This document shows, piece after piece, positions 33,388-41,840 of a DNA stretch of 64,000 bases; the first letter of the stretch is position 1; each line of letters begins with the position of its first letter. Below the pieces are notes generated by a model. It was not told the origin of the DNA and ran no database searches. It was given only the letters and a program-made list of their open reading frames with translations. This DNA is from Vallicoccus soli (GTDB lineage Bacteria; Actinomycetota; Actinomycetes; Motilibacterales; Motilibacteraceae), in assembly GCF_003594885.1 (NCBI RefSeq), contig NZ_QZEZ01000012.1, forward strand, positions 23,656-87,655. The letters are read 5' to 3'. The position numbers and the translations under genes are program-made.

Positions 33388-34314
33388 TCAGTCGAGGGCG
33401 GCGAGGGCCTGCTCCGCCTCGGCGAGGGCGCGCTCGCGGCGCTCCTGGTCGGCGGCGGCGGTGCGGGCGGTGAGCGCCTCCTCCGCGGCCCGGCGCTCGG
33501 CGTCGTGCAGCTGCTCGCGCAGGTGCTCCGCGCGCTCCTGCGCCTGGCGCTGCGCCTGCGCCGCCTCCTCGGCCGCGCGCCGGGCGACGTCGGCGGCGCG
33601 CTGCGCGGCCCGTACGGCCGTCTCGGCCTCCGCCCGCCGCCGCTCCTGCTCCTCGCGCTCGCGCCGCTCCTGCTCCTCGCGCTCGCGCCGCTCGCGCTCC
33701 TGCCGGGCCCGGGGGTCCTCACCCGTCGCGGTGCGCCGCGCCGGGCGCGCCGGCGCGGGGGCCGCCGGCGCGGGAGCCGCGAGCGCCGGGAACCCGGAGC
33801 GCTGCTCGGAGCGCGCGAGCCGCCCGGAGCGCACCTCCGCGGCGACGTCGGCGTCAAGGAGCGCAGCCTCCAGGGTCTGCTGCACCTCGCCGCGGGTGTC
33901 GGCGCTCGTGCGGGCGCCCCGCGCGAGCCCGAGCCGCGCCGCGTCGCGGACGAGGGCGTCGACCACCTGCCGGCGCTGCGCGGACAGCGCCTTGAGCGCC
34001 GCAGCGTCGAGCCCGGCGCCGCGCAGCGCCTCCCCCAGCGCGAGGAGGTCCTCGACGACCTGCGGCTGCTCGCGGACGAGCAGGTTGACCAACCAGGCGC
34101 CCTGCGTGGGCCGGCGCAGGGCGGCGACGGCGCTCGCGGACGTACGGTCCCCCGCCGCCCGCAGCGCCTTCACCCGTGCGTCCCGCTCGGCGACGAACCG
34201 CTCGGGCTCGACGCCGTACAGCGCGTCGGCGGCCTCTCCGACGGGGTCGTCGGCGGCCGCCGGCGCGTCGGGGACGTCGGGCTCGGGGGCGGGTGGGCGC
34301 GGGCGCCGGGGCAC
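33388..34314 (-). CDS. Hypothetical protein with long C-terminal coiled coil
   Basis: A 308-residue protein from GTG 34314 (an in-frame ATG at 34347 is an alternative). The N-terminal half is helical (YGVEPERFVAERDARVKALR, TQGAWLVNLLVREQPQ, LSAQRRQVVDALVRDAARLG). From about residue 205 it becomes a continuous Glu/Arg/Ala heptad-rich coiled coil with repeated EREEQERR-type sequence to the end. The N-terminal part resembles a conserved actinobacterial hypothetical family seen near histidine kinases. No enzyme motif. Divergent from the kinase gene. Confidence 0.75.
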   Translation of the reverse strand: MPRRPRPPAPEPDVPDAPAAADDPVGEAADALYGVEPERFVAERDARVKALRAAGDRTSASAVAALRRPTQGAWLVNLLVREQPQVVEDLLALGEALRGAGLDAAALKALSAQRRQVVDALVRDAARLGLARGARTSADTRGEVQQTLEAALLDADVAAEVRSGRLARSEQRSGFPALAAPAPAAPAPARPARRTATGEDPRARQERERREREEQERREREEQERRRAEAETAVRAAQRAADVARRAAEEAAQAQRQAQERAEHLREQLHDAERRAAEEALTARTAAADQERRERALAEAEQALAALD

Positions 34315-34356
34315 GCCCCGATCCTGCCGCACGCCGCGCCGTAGCATGCGCAGGTC

Positions 34357-35835
34357 ATGGGGAGCACGCTGCGTGACGACGGGCCCGACGAGGCGCTGGG
34401 GCTGGGAGCCGACCTCGACCTGCGGGCGGTCCTCGTACGCCTCCTCGCCGCCGCGCGGCGGGCGTCGGGCGGCGCGACCGCCGCGGTGGGGGCCCTCGCG
34501 GCCGACGGCGCCGGCATGCAGGTGCTCGTCGACGCCGGCGACGGGCCCGAGCCCCGCATCGACCTCCCCCCGCTGCCGCCGGGTGCGCTCAACCTGCCCC
34601 TGCGCGGCGGCGCGCACGTGGTCGGCCGGCTCCAGGTGGCGGCCCCCGACGAGGCCGCCCGGCAGCACCTCGAGCACCTCGCCGGCGCGGCCGGGCCGGC
34701 CGTGGAGAACGCCCGCCGCCACGAGCAGGCGGCTCGCCGGCTGCGCTTCCTGGAAGCGCTTGCCGAGGTGCAGGAGGTGCTGCTGACCGCCCCGGGCCGC
34801 GACGCCGTGCTGCAGCTGGTCGCCGACCGCGCCCGTGAGGTCGTCGACGCGGCGCTGGCCGCCGTCCTCCTGCCCGACGAGGACGGCCTCGTGGTCGAGG
34901 TCGCGTCGCTGAGGGACGGGACCGGCGCCGGGGGCCCGTACGACGCCGCCGGGTCGTCCGCCGCCGAGGTGCTGCGGACGGGCCGGGCCGCGCTGCTCGC
35001 CGACACGGGCGCCGAGGAGCCGGCGCTGGGACCGGTCACCGGCGCGCCGGCCGGCGGGCCGGGGCTCCTGCTGCCCCTGCCGAGCGCCGCCGGCGAGGGG
35101 GTCTGGGGCGTCCTCGCCGTGGTCCTCGACGCGGGGGCGGACGCGGCAAGTGCTTTCCCGCGCGGCGCCGTCCAGCAGCTCACGACCCTCGCCGGCCAGG
35201 CGACGCTCGCCCTGGACCGGGTGCGGGCCCGCGAGGACCGCGCGCGGCTGGCGGTCTACGAGGACCGCGAGCGGATCGCGCGCGACCTGCACGACCACGT
35301 CATCCAGCAGGTCTTCGCGACCGGGCTGCAGGTGCAGGGCGTGGCGCGGGGGCTCGACGCGGAGCCGCGCGCCCGGCTGGAGGAGGCCGTCGACGAGCTC
35401 GACGCCGCCATCGCCTCGATCCGCGGGATGATCCACCAGCTGGGCCAGCCCGACGGCGCGCTCGCGGCGGAGGTGCGCGGGCTCGTCGACCGCTCCGAGC
35501 GCCTGCTGGGCTGGCGTCCGGCGCTCGAGGTGCGCGGGCCGCTGGACGAGGGCGTGCCCGCGCGCGTGCGTCCGCACCTCGTCGCGGTCCTCCGCGAGGC
35601 GCTGTCCAACGTGGCGCGGCACGCGGGGGCATCGGCGGCGTGGGTGCGCGTCGACGTCGGCGACCGCATCGTCGCCGAGGTGCGCGACGACGGGGTGGGC
35701 CCGGGGACGAGCGGGCGCCGCAGCGGGCTGCGCAACCTGCGCGAGCGCGCCGAGGGCCTCGGCGGGTCGATGCTCGTCGAGGCGGTCGAGGGCGGCGGGA
35801 CGCGCGTGCGGTGGGACGTGCCCCTGCGCGGCTGA
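34357..35835 (+). CDS. GAF-domain sensor histidine kinase, DevS/NarX-like
   Basis: A 492-residue cytosolic kinase without transmembrane helices. One or two GAF-like domains occupy about 20-295; a HisKA_3 dimerisation domain follows with phospho-acceptor His312 in RIARDLHDHVIQQVFATGLQ; the C-terminal HATPase domain has N-box ALSNVARHAGAS and G1 DDGVGPG near 444-450, then GLRNLRERAEGLGG. The H-box closely resembles DevS/DosS kinases. A DevR-like regulator is encoded convergently at 36.1-36.8 kb and may be its partner. Confidence 0.93.
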   Translation: MGSTLRDDGPDEALGLGADLDLRAVLVRLLAAARRASGGATAAVGALAADGAGMQVLVDAGDGPEPRIDLPPLPPGALNLPLRGGAHVVGRLQVAAPDEAARQHLEHLAGAAGPAVENARRHEQAARRLRFLEALAEVQEVLLTAPGRDAVLQLVADRAREVVDAALAAVLLPDEDGLVVEVASLRDGTGAGGPYDAAGSSAAEVLRTGRAALLADTGAEEPALGPVTGAPAGGPGLLLPLPSAAGEGVWGVLAVVLDAGADAASAFPRGAVQQLTTLAGQATLALDRVRAREDRARLAVYEDRERIARDLHDHVIQQVFATGLQVQGVARGLDAEPRARLEEAVDELDAAIASIRGMIHQLGQPDGALAAEVRGLVDRSERLLGWRPALEVRGPLDEGVPARVRPHLVAVLREALSNVARHAGASAAWVRVDVGDRIVAEVRDDGVGPGTSGRRSGLRNLRERAEGLGGSMLVEAVEGGGTRVRWDVPLRG

Positions 35836-35873
35836 GCGGGTCGTGCCGGCCCTGCGACCTGCACGACCCGCTC
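35834..35873 (+). terminator. Hairpin overlapping the kinase stop codon
   Basis: A perfect 13-bp stem (arms 35834-35846 and 35861-35873, loop 14 bases) begins inside the TGA stop of the kinase gene. Likely its transcription terminator; the repeat array begins five bases later. Confidence 0.7.
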
Positions 35874-35877
35874 CAGC

Positions 35878-36075
35878 GGATCGCATCGTCGGTGCCGGGT
35901 CATCGCATGATCGGCCCCGGGGGGCTGCATGGTCGGCGCCGGGTCGTCGCATGATCGGCCCCGGGAGGCTGCATGATCGGCCTCGGCAGGCCGCATGATC
36001 GGCGCCGGGTCGTCGCATGATCAGCGCCGGGGGGCTGCCTGGTCGGCGCCGGGGTGGTGCGTGGGCGCGGGGGGC
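35878..36075. repeat. 22-bp tandem repeat array, about nine units, at a convergent junction
   Basis: Nine contiguous 22-base units fill the gap between the kinase (plus) and the response regulator (minus). Good units read TCGTCGCATGATCGGCCCC plus GGG or GGGCTGCATGGTCGGCGCC plus GGG, tending to alternate. The invariant centre is GCATGATC/GCATGGTC. The last unit is degenerate and touches the regulator's TAG. Same family as the arrays at 16.0 and 33.3 kb. Confidence 0.85.
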
Positions 36076-36752
36076 TAGCGGCGGGGGGTGCCGCCGGTGC
36101 GCAGGGTGGCGGCGAGGACGGCGGCCTGCGTGCGGCGCTCGAGGCCGAGCTTCGCGAGGAGGTTGGAGACGTGGTTCTTGACCGTCTTCTCCGCGAGGAA
36201 CAGCTCCGCGGCGATCTGCCGGTTGGTGAGGCCCTCGGCGACGAGCTCGAGGACCTTGCGCTCGCGCTCGGTGAGGCCGGCGAGGCGGTCGTCGGGGTGG
36301 CCGCCGCGGACCCGGTCGAGGACCCGGGCGGTGACCGCCGGGTCGAGCAGCGAGCGGCCCTCCGCCACCGCGCGCACCGCGGCGACGAGGTCGTTGCCCC
36401 GGACCTGCTTGAGCAGGTAGCCGGAGGCGCCAGCCATGATCGCGGCGAAGAGGGCGTCCTCGTCGTCGTACGAGGTGAGGATGAGCGCCCGCACGTCCGG
36501 GTGGGCCGAGCGCAGGTCGCGGCACACGTCGATGCCGCTGCCGTCCGGCAGGCGCCCGTCGAGCACGGCGACGTCGACGTCGAGGTCGGGAAGCAGGCCG
36601 CGGGCCTCGGCGACGCTGCCGGCCTCGGCCACGACGCGGATGCCGGGCTCGGCCTGCAGCAGGTCCTTCAGGCCCCGCCGGACGATCTCGTGGTCGTCGA
36701 GCAGCAGGACGCGCACGGGCCGCCCGGGCGCCGGCGGGGTGGGCGTGGTCAC
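36075..36752 (-). CDS. NarL/LuxR-family response regulator, DevR-like
   Basis: A 225-residue two-domain regulator. The receiver domain has the acidic pair LLLDDHEIVRRG near 17-28, phospho-acceptor Asp65 in VLDGRLPDGSG, Thr/Ser in LILTSYDDE and Lys in YLLKQVRG. The C-terminal LuxR HTH reads LTERERKVLELVAEGLTNRQ with FLAEKTVKNHVSNLLAKLG, very like DevR/DosR. GTG at 36752 overlaps the upstream small membrane gene stop, so it is the last gene of the flhA-flhF-pilZ unit. It ends in the 22-bp repeat array. Confidence 0.93.
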   Translation of the reverse strand: MTTPTPPAPGRPVRVLLLDDHEIVRRGLKDLLQAEPGIRVVAEAGSVAEARGLLPDLDVDVAVLDGRLPDGSGIDVCRDLRSAHPDVRALILTSYDDEDALFAAIMAGASGYLLKQVRGNDLVAAVRAVAEGRSLLDPAVTARVLDRVRGGHPDDRLAGLTERERKVLELVAEGLTNRQIAAELFLAEKTVKNHVSNLLAKLGLERRTQAAVLAATLRTGGTPRR

Positions 36753-37030
36753 GGCTGGGCCTCCAGCGGGTCCGGGGGACCGGTGCGGGCGAGGTCGGTG
36801 GAGCGGCGGGCGGGTACGGCGTCCTCCGCCTCCGGCTCCTCCTCGGCGCCGGCCGCGTAGCTGCTGACGAGCGCGTGCAGCAGGTGCCCCGCCACGAGCG
36901 CGGCGAGCAGGACGACGGCCGAGCGGGACAGCGCCTGCTCCTCGGCGACGGCGCCGGTCACGTACGCGCCGTGCAGCGCCGGCGCGCACGCCAGGAGGCC
37001 GCCGAGCAGGGCGAGGGCGCGCGGGCTCAC
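36749..37030 (-). CDS. Small two-helix membrane protein in the flagellar operon
   Basis: A 93-residue protein with an N-terminal hydrophobic helix (ALALLGGLLACAPALHGAYV) and a second (SAVVLLAALVAGHLLHALVSSY), then an acidic C-terminal tail. Starts with GTG overlapping the pilZ stop (GTGA) and ends overlapping the regulator start. I recognise no family. Overlaps on both sides support a real gene. Confidence 0.65.
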   Translation of the reverse strand: MSPRALALLGGLLACAPALHGAYVTGAVAEEQALSRSAVVLLAALVAGHLLHALVSSYAAGAEEEPEAEDAVPARRSTDLARTGPPDPLEAQP

Positions 37031-37707
37031 CGCGCACCCCCGGCCCGGGCGGAGCGGCGCGCCCGGGCCTGCTCGCGCAGGACCGAGCGGCGGATGCTCG
37101 CGCCGTGGTCGACCGGCTCCTCGAAGGCGACGACCACCTCGACGAGCCGGGCGGTGGCGGTGCCGATGGCGCGCAGGCCGCGCGGGTCGGTGGTGCGCAG
37201 GACCCGCCCGGTCAGCGCCAGCGGCTCGTCCTCGAGGGTGACGTGCACCTGGACCGGCGTGCCGGCGTCGAGGCCCTCGTCGAGCTCGAGGTGCGCGCGC
37301 ACCCCGCCCTCGCCGAGGTCGACGAGCCAGCCGCCGACGACGCGGCGGTCCTCCCCGCCGACGGGGACGACGGCCACGGGCGCCTGGACGGCGGCGCGGG
37401 CGTACCGGCGCCGCTGCACGAGCCCGGCCGGACCGGTGGGGCGCACCCTCCAGCGCTGGCCCACGGCGGTGAGCACCCCGGGCACCTCGTGCAGGCCCCG
37501 GGCGGCCGTCCAGCGCACGACGACCGCGCCGCCGGGGCGCGCGGTCGCGCTCCCCCGCCCCGCGGGCTCGAGCACCAGCTCGTCGCCCCCGCTCGACACG
37601 ACGACGCAGCCCACCGGGACGAGGAGCTCCCCGCTGGCCACGTCGACGCGCACGACGGTCCCGGCGGGCGGCGCCTGCTCGCCGTCCGCCCCCTGCGGCA
37701 GGCTCAC
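37027..37707 (-). CDS. PilZ-domain (YcgR-like) c-di-GMP-binding protein
   Basis: A 226-residue protein: an N-terminal YcgR-N-like beta domain (about 15-95) and a PilZ domain whose c-di-GMP motif RRRYAR (99-104, R-x3-R) and second motif DLGEGGVRA (about 130-138, D/N-x-S/G-x2-G) are both present. In flagellated bacteria such proteins bind the motor or export apparatus and slow swimming when c-di-GMP rises. The GTG start overlaps the FlhF-like stop. Gly replaces the usual Ser of D-x-S-x-x-G. Confidence 0.85.
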   Translation of the reverse strand: MSLPQGADGEQAPPAGTVVRVDVASGELLVPVGCVVVSSGGDELVLEPAGRGSATARPGGAVVVRWTAARGLHEVPGVLTAVGQRWRVRPTGPAGLVQRRRYARAAVQAPVAVVPVGGEDRRVVGGWLVDLGEGGVRAHLELDEGLDAGTPVQVHVTLEDEPLALTGRVLRTTDPRGLRAIGTATARLVEVVVAFEEPVDHGASIRRSVLREQARARRSARAGGAR

Positions 37708-39566
37708 TCCGCGCGCTCCGCGAGGAGCGTGGCCCACGTGCCGGCGTCGCCGCGGCGGCCGTCGACGAGGGCGGTCGGCAGGCTGCGCTCGAGCGCGACG
37801 GCCAGCGCCGTGCCCGGGTCGCGGGTGCTGCGGGCGCCGCTGACGACGAGCGCGTCGACCCGGCCGAGCCGGTCGAGGTGGTCCTCGACGTCGCCCTGCT
37901 TGCGGCTGGCGTCGGTGAGCACCCAGACGGCCTGCGGGTCGAGCGCCCGCAGCGTCTCGGCGACCTCGTCCATGACCCACTCGTCGGCGTCGAGCGGCGC
38001 GTCGACCGCGACGACGGCCGGCAGGTCGCCGCCGTGCAGCGACGGGGCCAGCCGGCGGGCCGCGGCGGCGCCGCGCAGCACGCGGTCGCCGGGCACGCCC
38101 AGGGTCGCCGGGCCGACGAGGTACACCTCGGCGGGGTCCAGGTGCGCGCGGCGCGCGATGTCGCGGGCCGCCTCGTAGGCCTGCGCCCCGCTGCCCACGA
38201 CGACGAGCACCTCGCCGGGGCCGCGCGGCGGGCCGAGGGGCGCGGGCAGGTCGACGAGGGCGTCGGCCAGCGCACCGGCGAGGCCGCCGCGACCGCCGAC
38301 CTGCACCGACTCCGCCACGTAGCGCGGCAGGCCGAGCGCGACGAGCCGGCCGAGCAGGCCGCCGCTCTGCGGCTCCTGCACCGGCTGCTGCGGCGTGTCC
38401 TGCGCCGCCTGCGGCGGCACCGGTGCCAGAGTGGTCTGCACCGCCGGCTCGGCGGGCTCGGGCGCGCCCCCGTCGGGGGCGAGGCCGTACGCCCGGGCCA
38501 GCGGCGTGTGGATGAGCATCGGCGCGTCGACGTGCTCGAGCGGTCCCTGGGGCACCCCCAGCGGCTCGTCGTGCTCGCCGGCCGCGCGCTGCGGCTCGTA
38601 CGGCTCCTGGTCCACGTCCTCCTCCGTCCGCCCGGCGACGGGGCCCCGCGGGGTCCCGTGCTCGGCCACGGTAGTGGTCATGCGTCCACTCTGAGTACCC
38701 ACCGGGACCTGCACGACTCCCCTGACCTGCGACGGACCGTCCTCGCCGGCGCGCGTGAGCGCCGGCAGGACCGCCGGGGCGAAGGCGCGCACGGCCTCCT
38801 CGGCGGCCTCGACGGCCGCGAGGGGCGTCCGCTGCGGCGCCGCGGCCGCCTCCAGGACGGCGGCGAGGCCGCTCGCGGGGGCCTGCGGGACGGGCGCCGG
38901 CGCGGCCGGCGCCCGGGTCGCCCGGGTGAGCCCCTCGAGGAGCTCGGCGAACGTGGCGCCGCCGCTGGACAGCGACGCGAAGAGCGGCGTGGTCTCCGTC
39001 GCGCCATCGGCCGCGCCGGCCGCGTCGGCGGCACCGAGCGGCTCCTCGGCCGGCGGGGCCGGCTGCGGGGCGGGCTGCGGGGCGGGCGCGGCGACCGGCG
39101 CGGCGACCGGCGCGGCGACCGGCGCGGCGGCGGCCTGGGCCGGCACCGCCGGGCGCACGCGCTCGGCGAGCGGGGCGGCGGGGGCGTAGCGGGGGACGTA
39201 CGCGGGGGCGGGGGTGCCGGCGGCCTCCGCGGCGTCGACCGCCGCGGCCAGGTCGAGCAGCGACGCCGGCAGCGGGGCCGGCAGCGGGGCCGCCAGCGGG
39301 GCGGCCGGAGCGGCCGGAGCGGCCGGGGCGGCCGGGGCGGCCGGAGCGGCCGGAGCGGCGGAGCGCGGCGCGGCGGCCGGGCGGGCCGCCGCGTCGAGGT
39401 CGACCTCGATGGCGACGGCGTAGTGCTCCTTGCTGAAGAAGCCGCCGATGCCGCCGGTGCGGACCTTGTCGGCCTGCACGATCTTCACGCCCGGCCCGTG
39501 CTCCTGGTGGATGCGCGCCAGGAGGGCGTCGATGTCAGGGCCCTCAAGCAGCAGGCGCGTGGGCAC
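37704..39566 (-). CDS. FlhF-like flagellar protein with a degenerate GTPase domain
   Basis: 620 residues. The N terminus (RLLLEGPDIDALLARIHQEHG, then VQADKVRTGGIGGFF) matches FlhF-type B domains. A very long Ala/Pro-rich region spans about 60-400. The C-terminal SRP-GTPase-like domain keeps the fold order, but the P-loop expected as G-x4-GKT reads VVVGSGAQAYEAARD near 453-467, with no Lys-Thr, so GTP hydrolysis is unlikely. It follows flhA with a 23-bp overlap, the standard position of flhF. GTG start at 39566. Probably a non-hydrolysing structural or placement factor. Confidence 0.75.
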   Translation of the reverse strand: MPTRLLLEGPDIDALLARIHQEHGPGVKIVQADKVRTGGIGGFFSKEHYAVAIEVDLDAAARPAAAPRSAAPAAPAAPAAPAAPAAPAAPLAAPLPAPLPASLLDLAAAVDAAEAAGTPAPAYVPRYAPAAPLAERVRPAVPAQAAAAPVAAPVAAPVAAPAPQPAPQPAPPAEEPLGAADAAGAADGATETTPLFASLSSGGATFAELLEGLTRATRAPAAPAPVPQAPASGLAAVLEAAAAPQRTPLAAVEAAEEAVRAFAPAVLPALTRAGEDGPSQVRGVVQVPVGTQSGRMTTTVAEHGTPRGPVAGRTEEDVDQEPYEPQRAAGEHDEPLGVPQGPLEHVDAPMLIHTPLARAYGLAPDGGAPEPAEPAVQTTLAPVPPQAAQDTPQQPVQEPQSGGLLGRLVALGLPRYVAESVQVGGRGGLAGALADALVDLPAPLGPPRGPGEVLVVVGSGAQAYEAARDIARRAHLDPAEVYLVGPATLGVPGDRVLRGAAAARRLAPSLHGGDLPAVVAVDAPLDADEWVMDEVAETLRALDPQAVWVLTDASRKQGDVEDHLDRLGRVDALVVSGARSTRDPGTALAVALERSLPTALVDGRRGDAGTWATLLAERAE

Positions 39567-41613
39567 GGTTCACCACTCCGATCGGGTCGATGTCCACACC
39601 GGCGGCGATCTCGCCGTAGCCGAGGACGGGGAGGCGGGGGACGCTCGTCGCGACGAGGCGCCGGACCGCCGAGCGGATCTGGGGGGAGCAGACGAGGACG
39701 GGGCTGCGGCCCACGGCCTCGCCCTGGGCGGCGAGCCGGGCGACCTCGCCGACGACGGCCTCCATGGCCGAGGCGTCGAGCAGGAGGTACGAGCCCGTCT
39801 CGGAGCTGCGCAGCGCCTCGAGCAGGGCGTGCTCGAGCCGCGGGTCGAAGGTGAGCACCGAGAGCCGGCCGTCGACGACGTACGGGGCGCTCACGGCCGC
39901 GCCGAGCTGGTTGCGGACCGCCTCGACGAGGCCCTCGTGGTCGGTCGAGGCGCGGGCGCGCAGCGACATCGCCTCGAGGATGCGCACGAGGTCGCGGATC
40001 GGCACCTGCTCCTCGAGCAGCGAGGCCAGCACCCGCTGCACCTCGCCCAGGGAGAGCAGCGACGGGGTGAGCTCCTCGACGACCGAGGGGTGGGTGCGCT
40101 TGACCATCTCGACGAGCATGCGCACGTCCTCGCGGCCGAGCAGGCGGGAGGCGCTGGTGCGCACGACCTCGGCGAGGTGCGTCGTGAGCACCGAGGCCCG
40201 GTCCACGACGGTGGCGCCGGAGAGCTCGGCCTGGTGGCGCAGCTCGAAGGGCACCCACCTGCCGGGCAGGCCGAAGACGGGCTCGTGCGTGGCCCGCCCG
40301 GGCAGCGCCTCGATGCCGTCGCCGATGGCCAGGACCGTCCCGGGGGGCGCCTCGCCGCGGGCGACCTCGACGCCGTTGAGCCGCACCGCGTAGGTCGACA
40401 GCGGCAGGTCGAGGTTGTCGCGGGTGCGCACGAGCGGCAGGACGAGGCCGAGGTCGAGGGCGACCTTGCGGCGCAGGGCGCGCACGCGGTCGAGCAGGTC
40501 GCCGCCGCTCGCGGGGTCGACGAGGTCGAGCAGGTCGGGGGCGAGCTCGAGCTCGACGGGGTCGACCCGCATCTGCTCGACGAGGCTCTCCGGGGTGTCC
40601 GCGCCGCCCTCGAGGGCCGGCACCTCCTCGCCGGCCTCGACCGCCTCCGCCGCACCGGGCTCGGGCAGGCGCTGGGCGATGAGCAGGATGGCGCCGCCGA
40701 CCGCGAGGAAGGGCAGCTTCGGCAGGCCGGGCACGAGGCAGAGCGCCAGGACGGCGCCGCCGCCGAGGCGCAGGGCCTGGCGCTGCGCGCCGAACTGGCT
40801 CACCAGGTCGCTGCCCATCGTCCCCTTGGACGTCGAGCGGGTGACGATGATGCCGGTCGCGACCGAGATGAGCAGCGCCGGCACCTGGCTGACGAGGCCG
40901 TCGCCGACGGAGAGCAGGCTGTACGTGTGGGCGGCCTCGCCGGGCGCCATGCCCTTCTGCACGACGCCGATGAGCAGGCCGCCGAGCAGGTTGATGAGGG
41001 TGATGACGATCGCCGCGATGGCGTCGCCTTTGACGAACTTGGACGCACCGTCCATGGCGCCGTAGAAGTCGGCCTCGGAGGCGACCTCCTCGCGGCGCTG
41101 GCGGGCCGTGGCCTCGTCGATGAGCCCGGCGTTGAGGTCGGCGTCGATGGCCATCTGCTTGCCCGGCATCGCGTCGAGGGTGAAGCGCGCGCCGACCTCG
41201 GCGACGCGCTCGGAGCCCTTGGTGATGACGAGGAACTGGATGACGACGAGGATGATGAAGATCACCAGGCCGACGACGAGCGAGCCGCCGACGACGAAGT
41301 GCCCGAACGCGTCGATGACCTTGCCGGCGTAGCCGTCGAGCAGCACCAGCCGCGTGGCGCTGATGTTGAGCGCCAGCCGGAAGAGGGTGGCCACGAGGAG
41401 CAGGGTCGGGAAGACCGAGAACTCCAGCGGCTTCTTGACGTTCATCGCGACGAGCAGGATGAGCAGGGCGAAGGTGATGTTGGCCGCGATGAGCATGTCC
41501 AGGACCTGCGTCGGCAGCGGCACCACGAGCATGAGCACGATCGCGACGACACCCAGCGGGATGCCGATGCGGGCCAGCCGGGTCGCGGCCGGGGGTGCTG
41601 CGGGAGCGGGCAC
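39544..41613 (-). CDS. flhA: Flagellar biosynthesis protein FlhA
   Basis: Export-gate membrane protein of the flagellar type III system. 689 residues with about eight N-terminal transmembrane helices (VLMLVVPLPTQVLDMLIAAN, LLILLVAMNVKKPLEFSVFP), the conserved FHIPEP-region equivalent (SVFPTLLLVATLFRLALNIS), FTLDAMPGKQMAIDADL, and a cytoplasmic domain binding substrates and chaperones. GTG at 41613 was chosen for the ribosome site GGAAGG six bases upstream. A sigma-28-like motif lies 73-101 bases upstream, so flhA heads its own unit. The 3' end overlaps the FlhF-like gene by 23 bases. Confidence 0.96.
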   Translation of the reverse strand: MPAPAAPPAATRLARIGIPLGVVAIVLMLVVPLPTQVLDMLIAANITFALLILLVAMNVKKPLEFSVFPTLLLVATLFRLALNISATRLVLLDGYAGKVIDAFGHFVVGGSLVVGLVIFIILVVIQFLVITKGSERVAEVGARFTLDAMPGKQMAIDADLNAGLIDEATARQRREEVASEADFYGAMDGASKFVKGDAIAAIVITLINLLGGLLIGVVQKGMAPGEAAHTYSLLSVGDGLVSQVPALLISVATGIIVTRSTSKGTMGSDLVSQFGAQRQALRLGGGAVLALCLVPGLPKLPFLAVGGAILLIAQRLPEPGAAEAVEAGEEVPALEGGADTPESLVEQMRVDPVELELAPDLLDLVDPASGGDLLDRVRALRRKVALDLGLVLPLVRTRDNLDLPLSTYAVRLNGVEVARGEAPPGTVLAIGDGIEALPGRATHEPVFGLPGRWVPFELRHQAELSGATVVDRASVLTTHLAEVVRTSASRLLGREDVRMLVEMVKRTHPSVVEELTPSLLSLGEVQRVLASLLEEQVPIRDLVRILEAMSLRARASTDHEGLVEAVRNQLGAAVSAPYVVDGRLSVLTFDPRLEHALLEALRSSETGSYLLLDASAMEAVVGEVARLAAQGEAVGRSPVLVCSPQIRSAVRRLVATSVPRLPVLGYGEIAAGVDIDPIGVVNRAHAPAA

Positions 41614-41685
41614 GGGACCTTCCGTCGGTCTCGAGGGGCGGTGCCGTCCGTGGAGGGGTGGTGCTGTGCCGTCCTGGCTCACCCT

Positions 41686-41714
41686 CCTTCGGCAGGCCCC
41701 GCCGGTCCCTTGAG
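41686..41714 (-). promoter_or_regulatory. Sigma-28-like promoter of the flhA unit
   Basis: Minus strand: CTCAAG (41714-41709), 15-base spacer, GCCGAAGG (41693-41686). It shares spacing and core with the fliM, flbD and flgB motifs. Predicted transcription start near 41679, leaving a 66-base leader to flhA. Confidence 0.65.
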
Positions 41715-41840
41715 CCACCCGATCGGAGCAACGAGGACGGGGGCGCGCCCGGGGTGTCGCGGCGGTCGCTGCGGGCAGCCTCCCGGCCGCGGGGCGCCCG
41801 GCTCCCGCCCGTCCGACCCCCCGACCCCAGGAGGAACCCC

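Noticed and set aside
37704..39566. Frameshift or pseudogene explaining the missing P-loop of the FlhF-like protein
   Set aside because: The frame is open over 620 codons, overlaps both neighbours tightly and keeps flanking conserved segments; loss of the motif looks like sequence divergence, not a broken gene.
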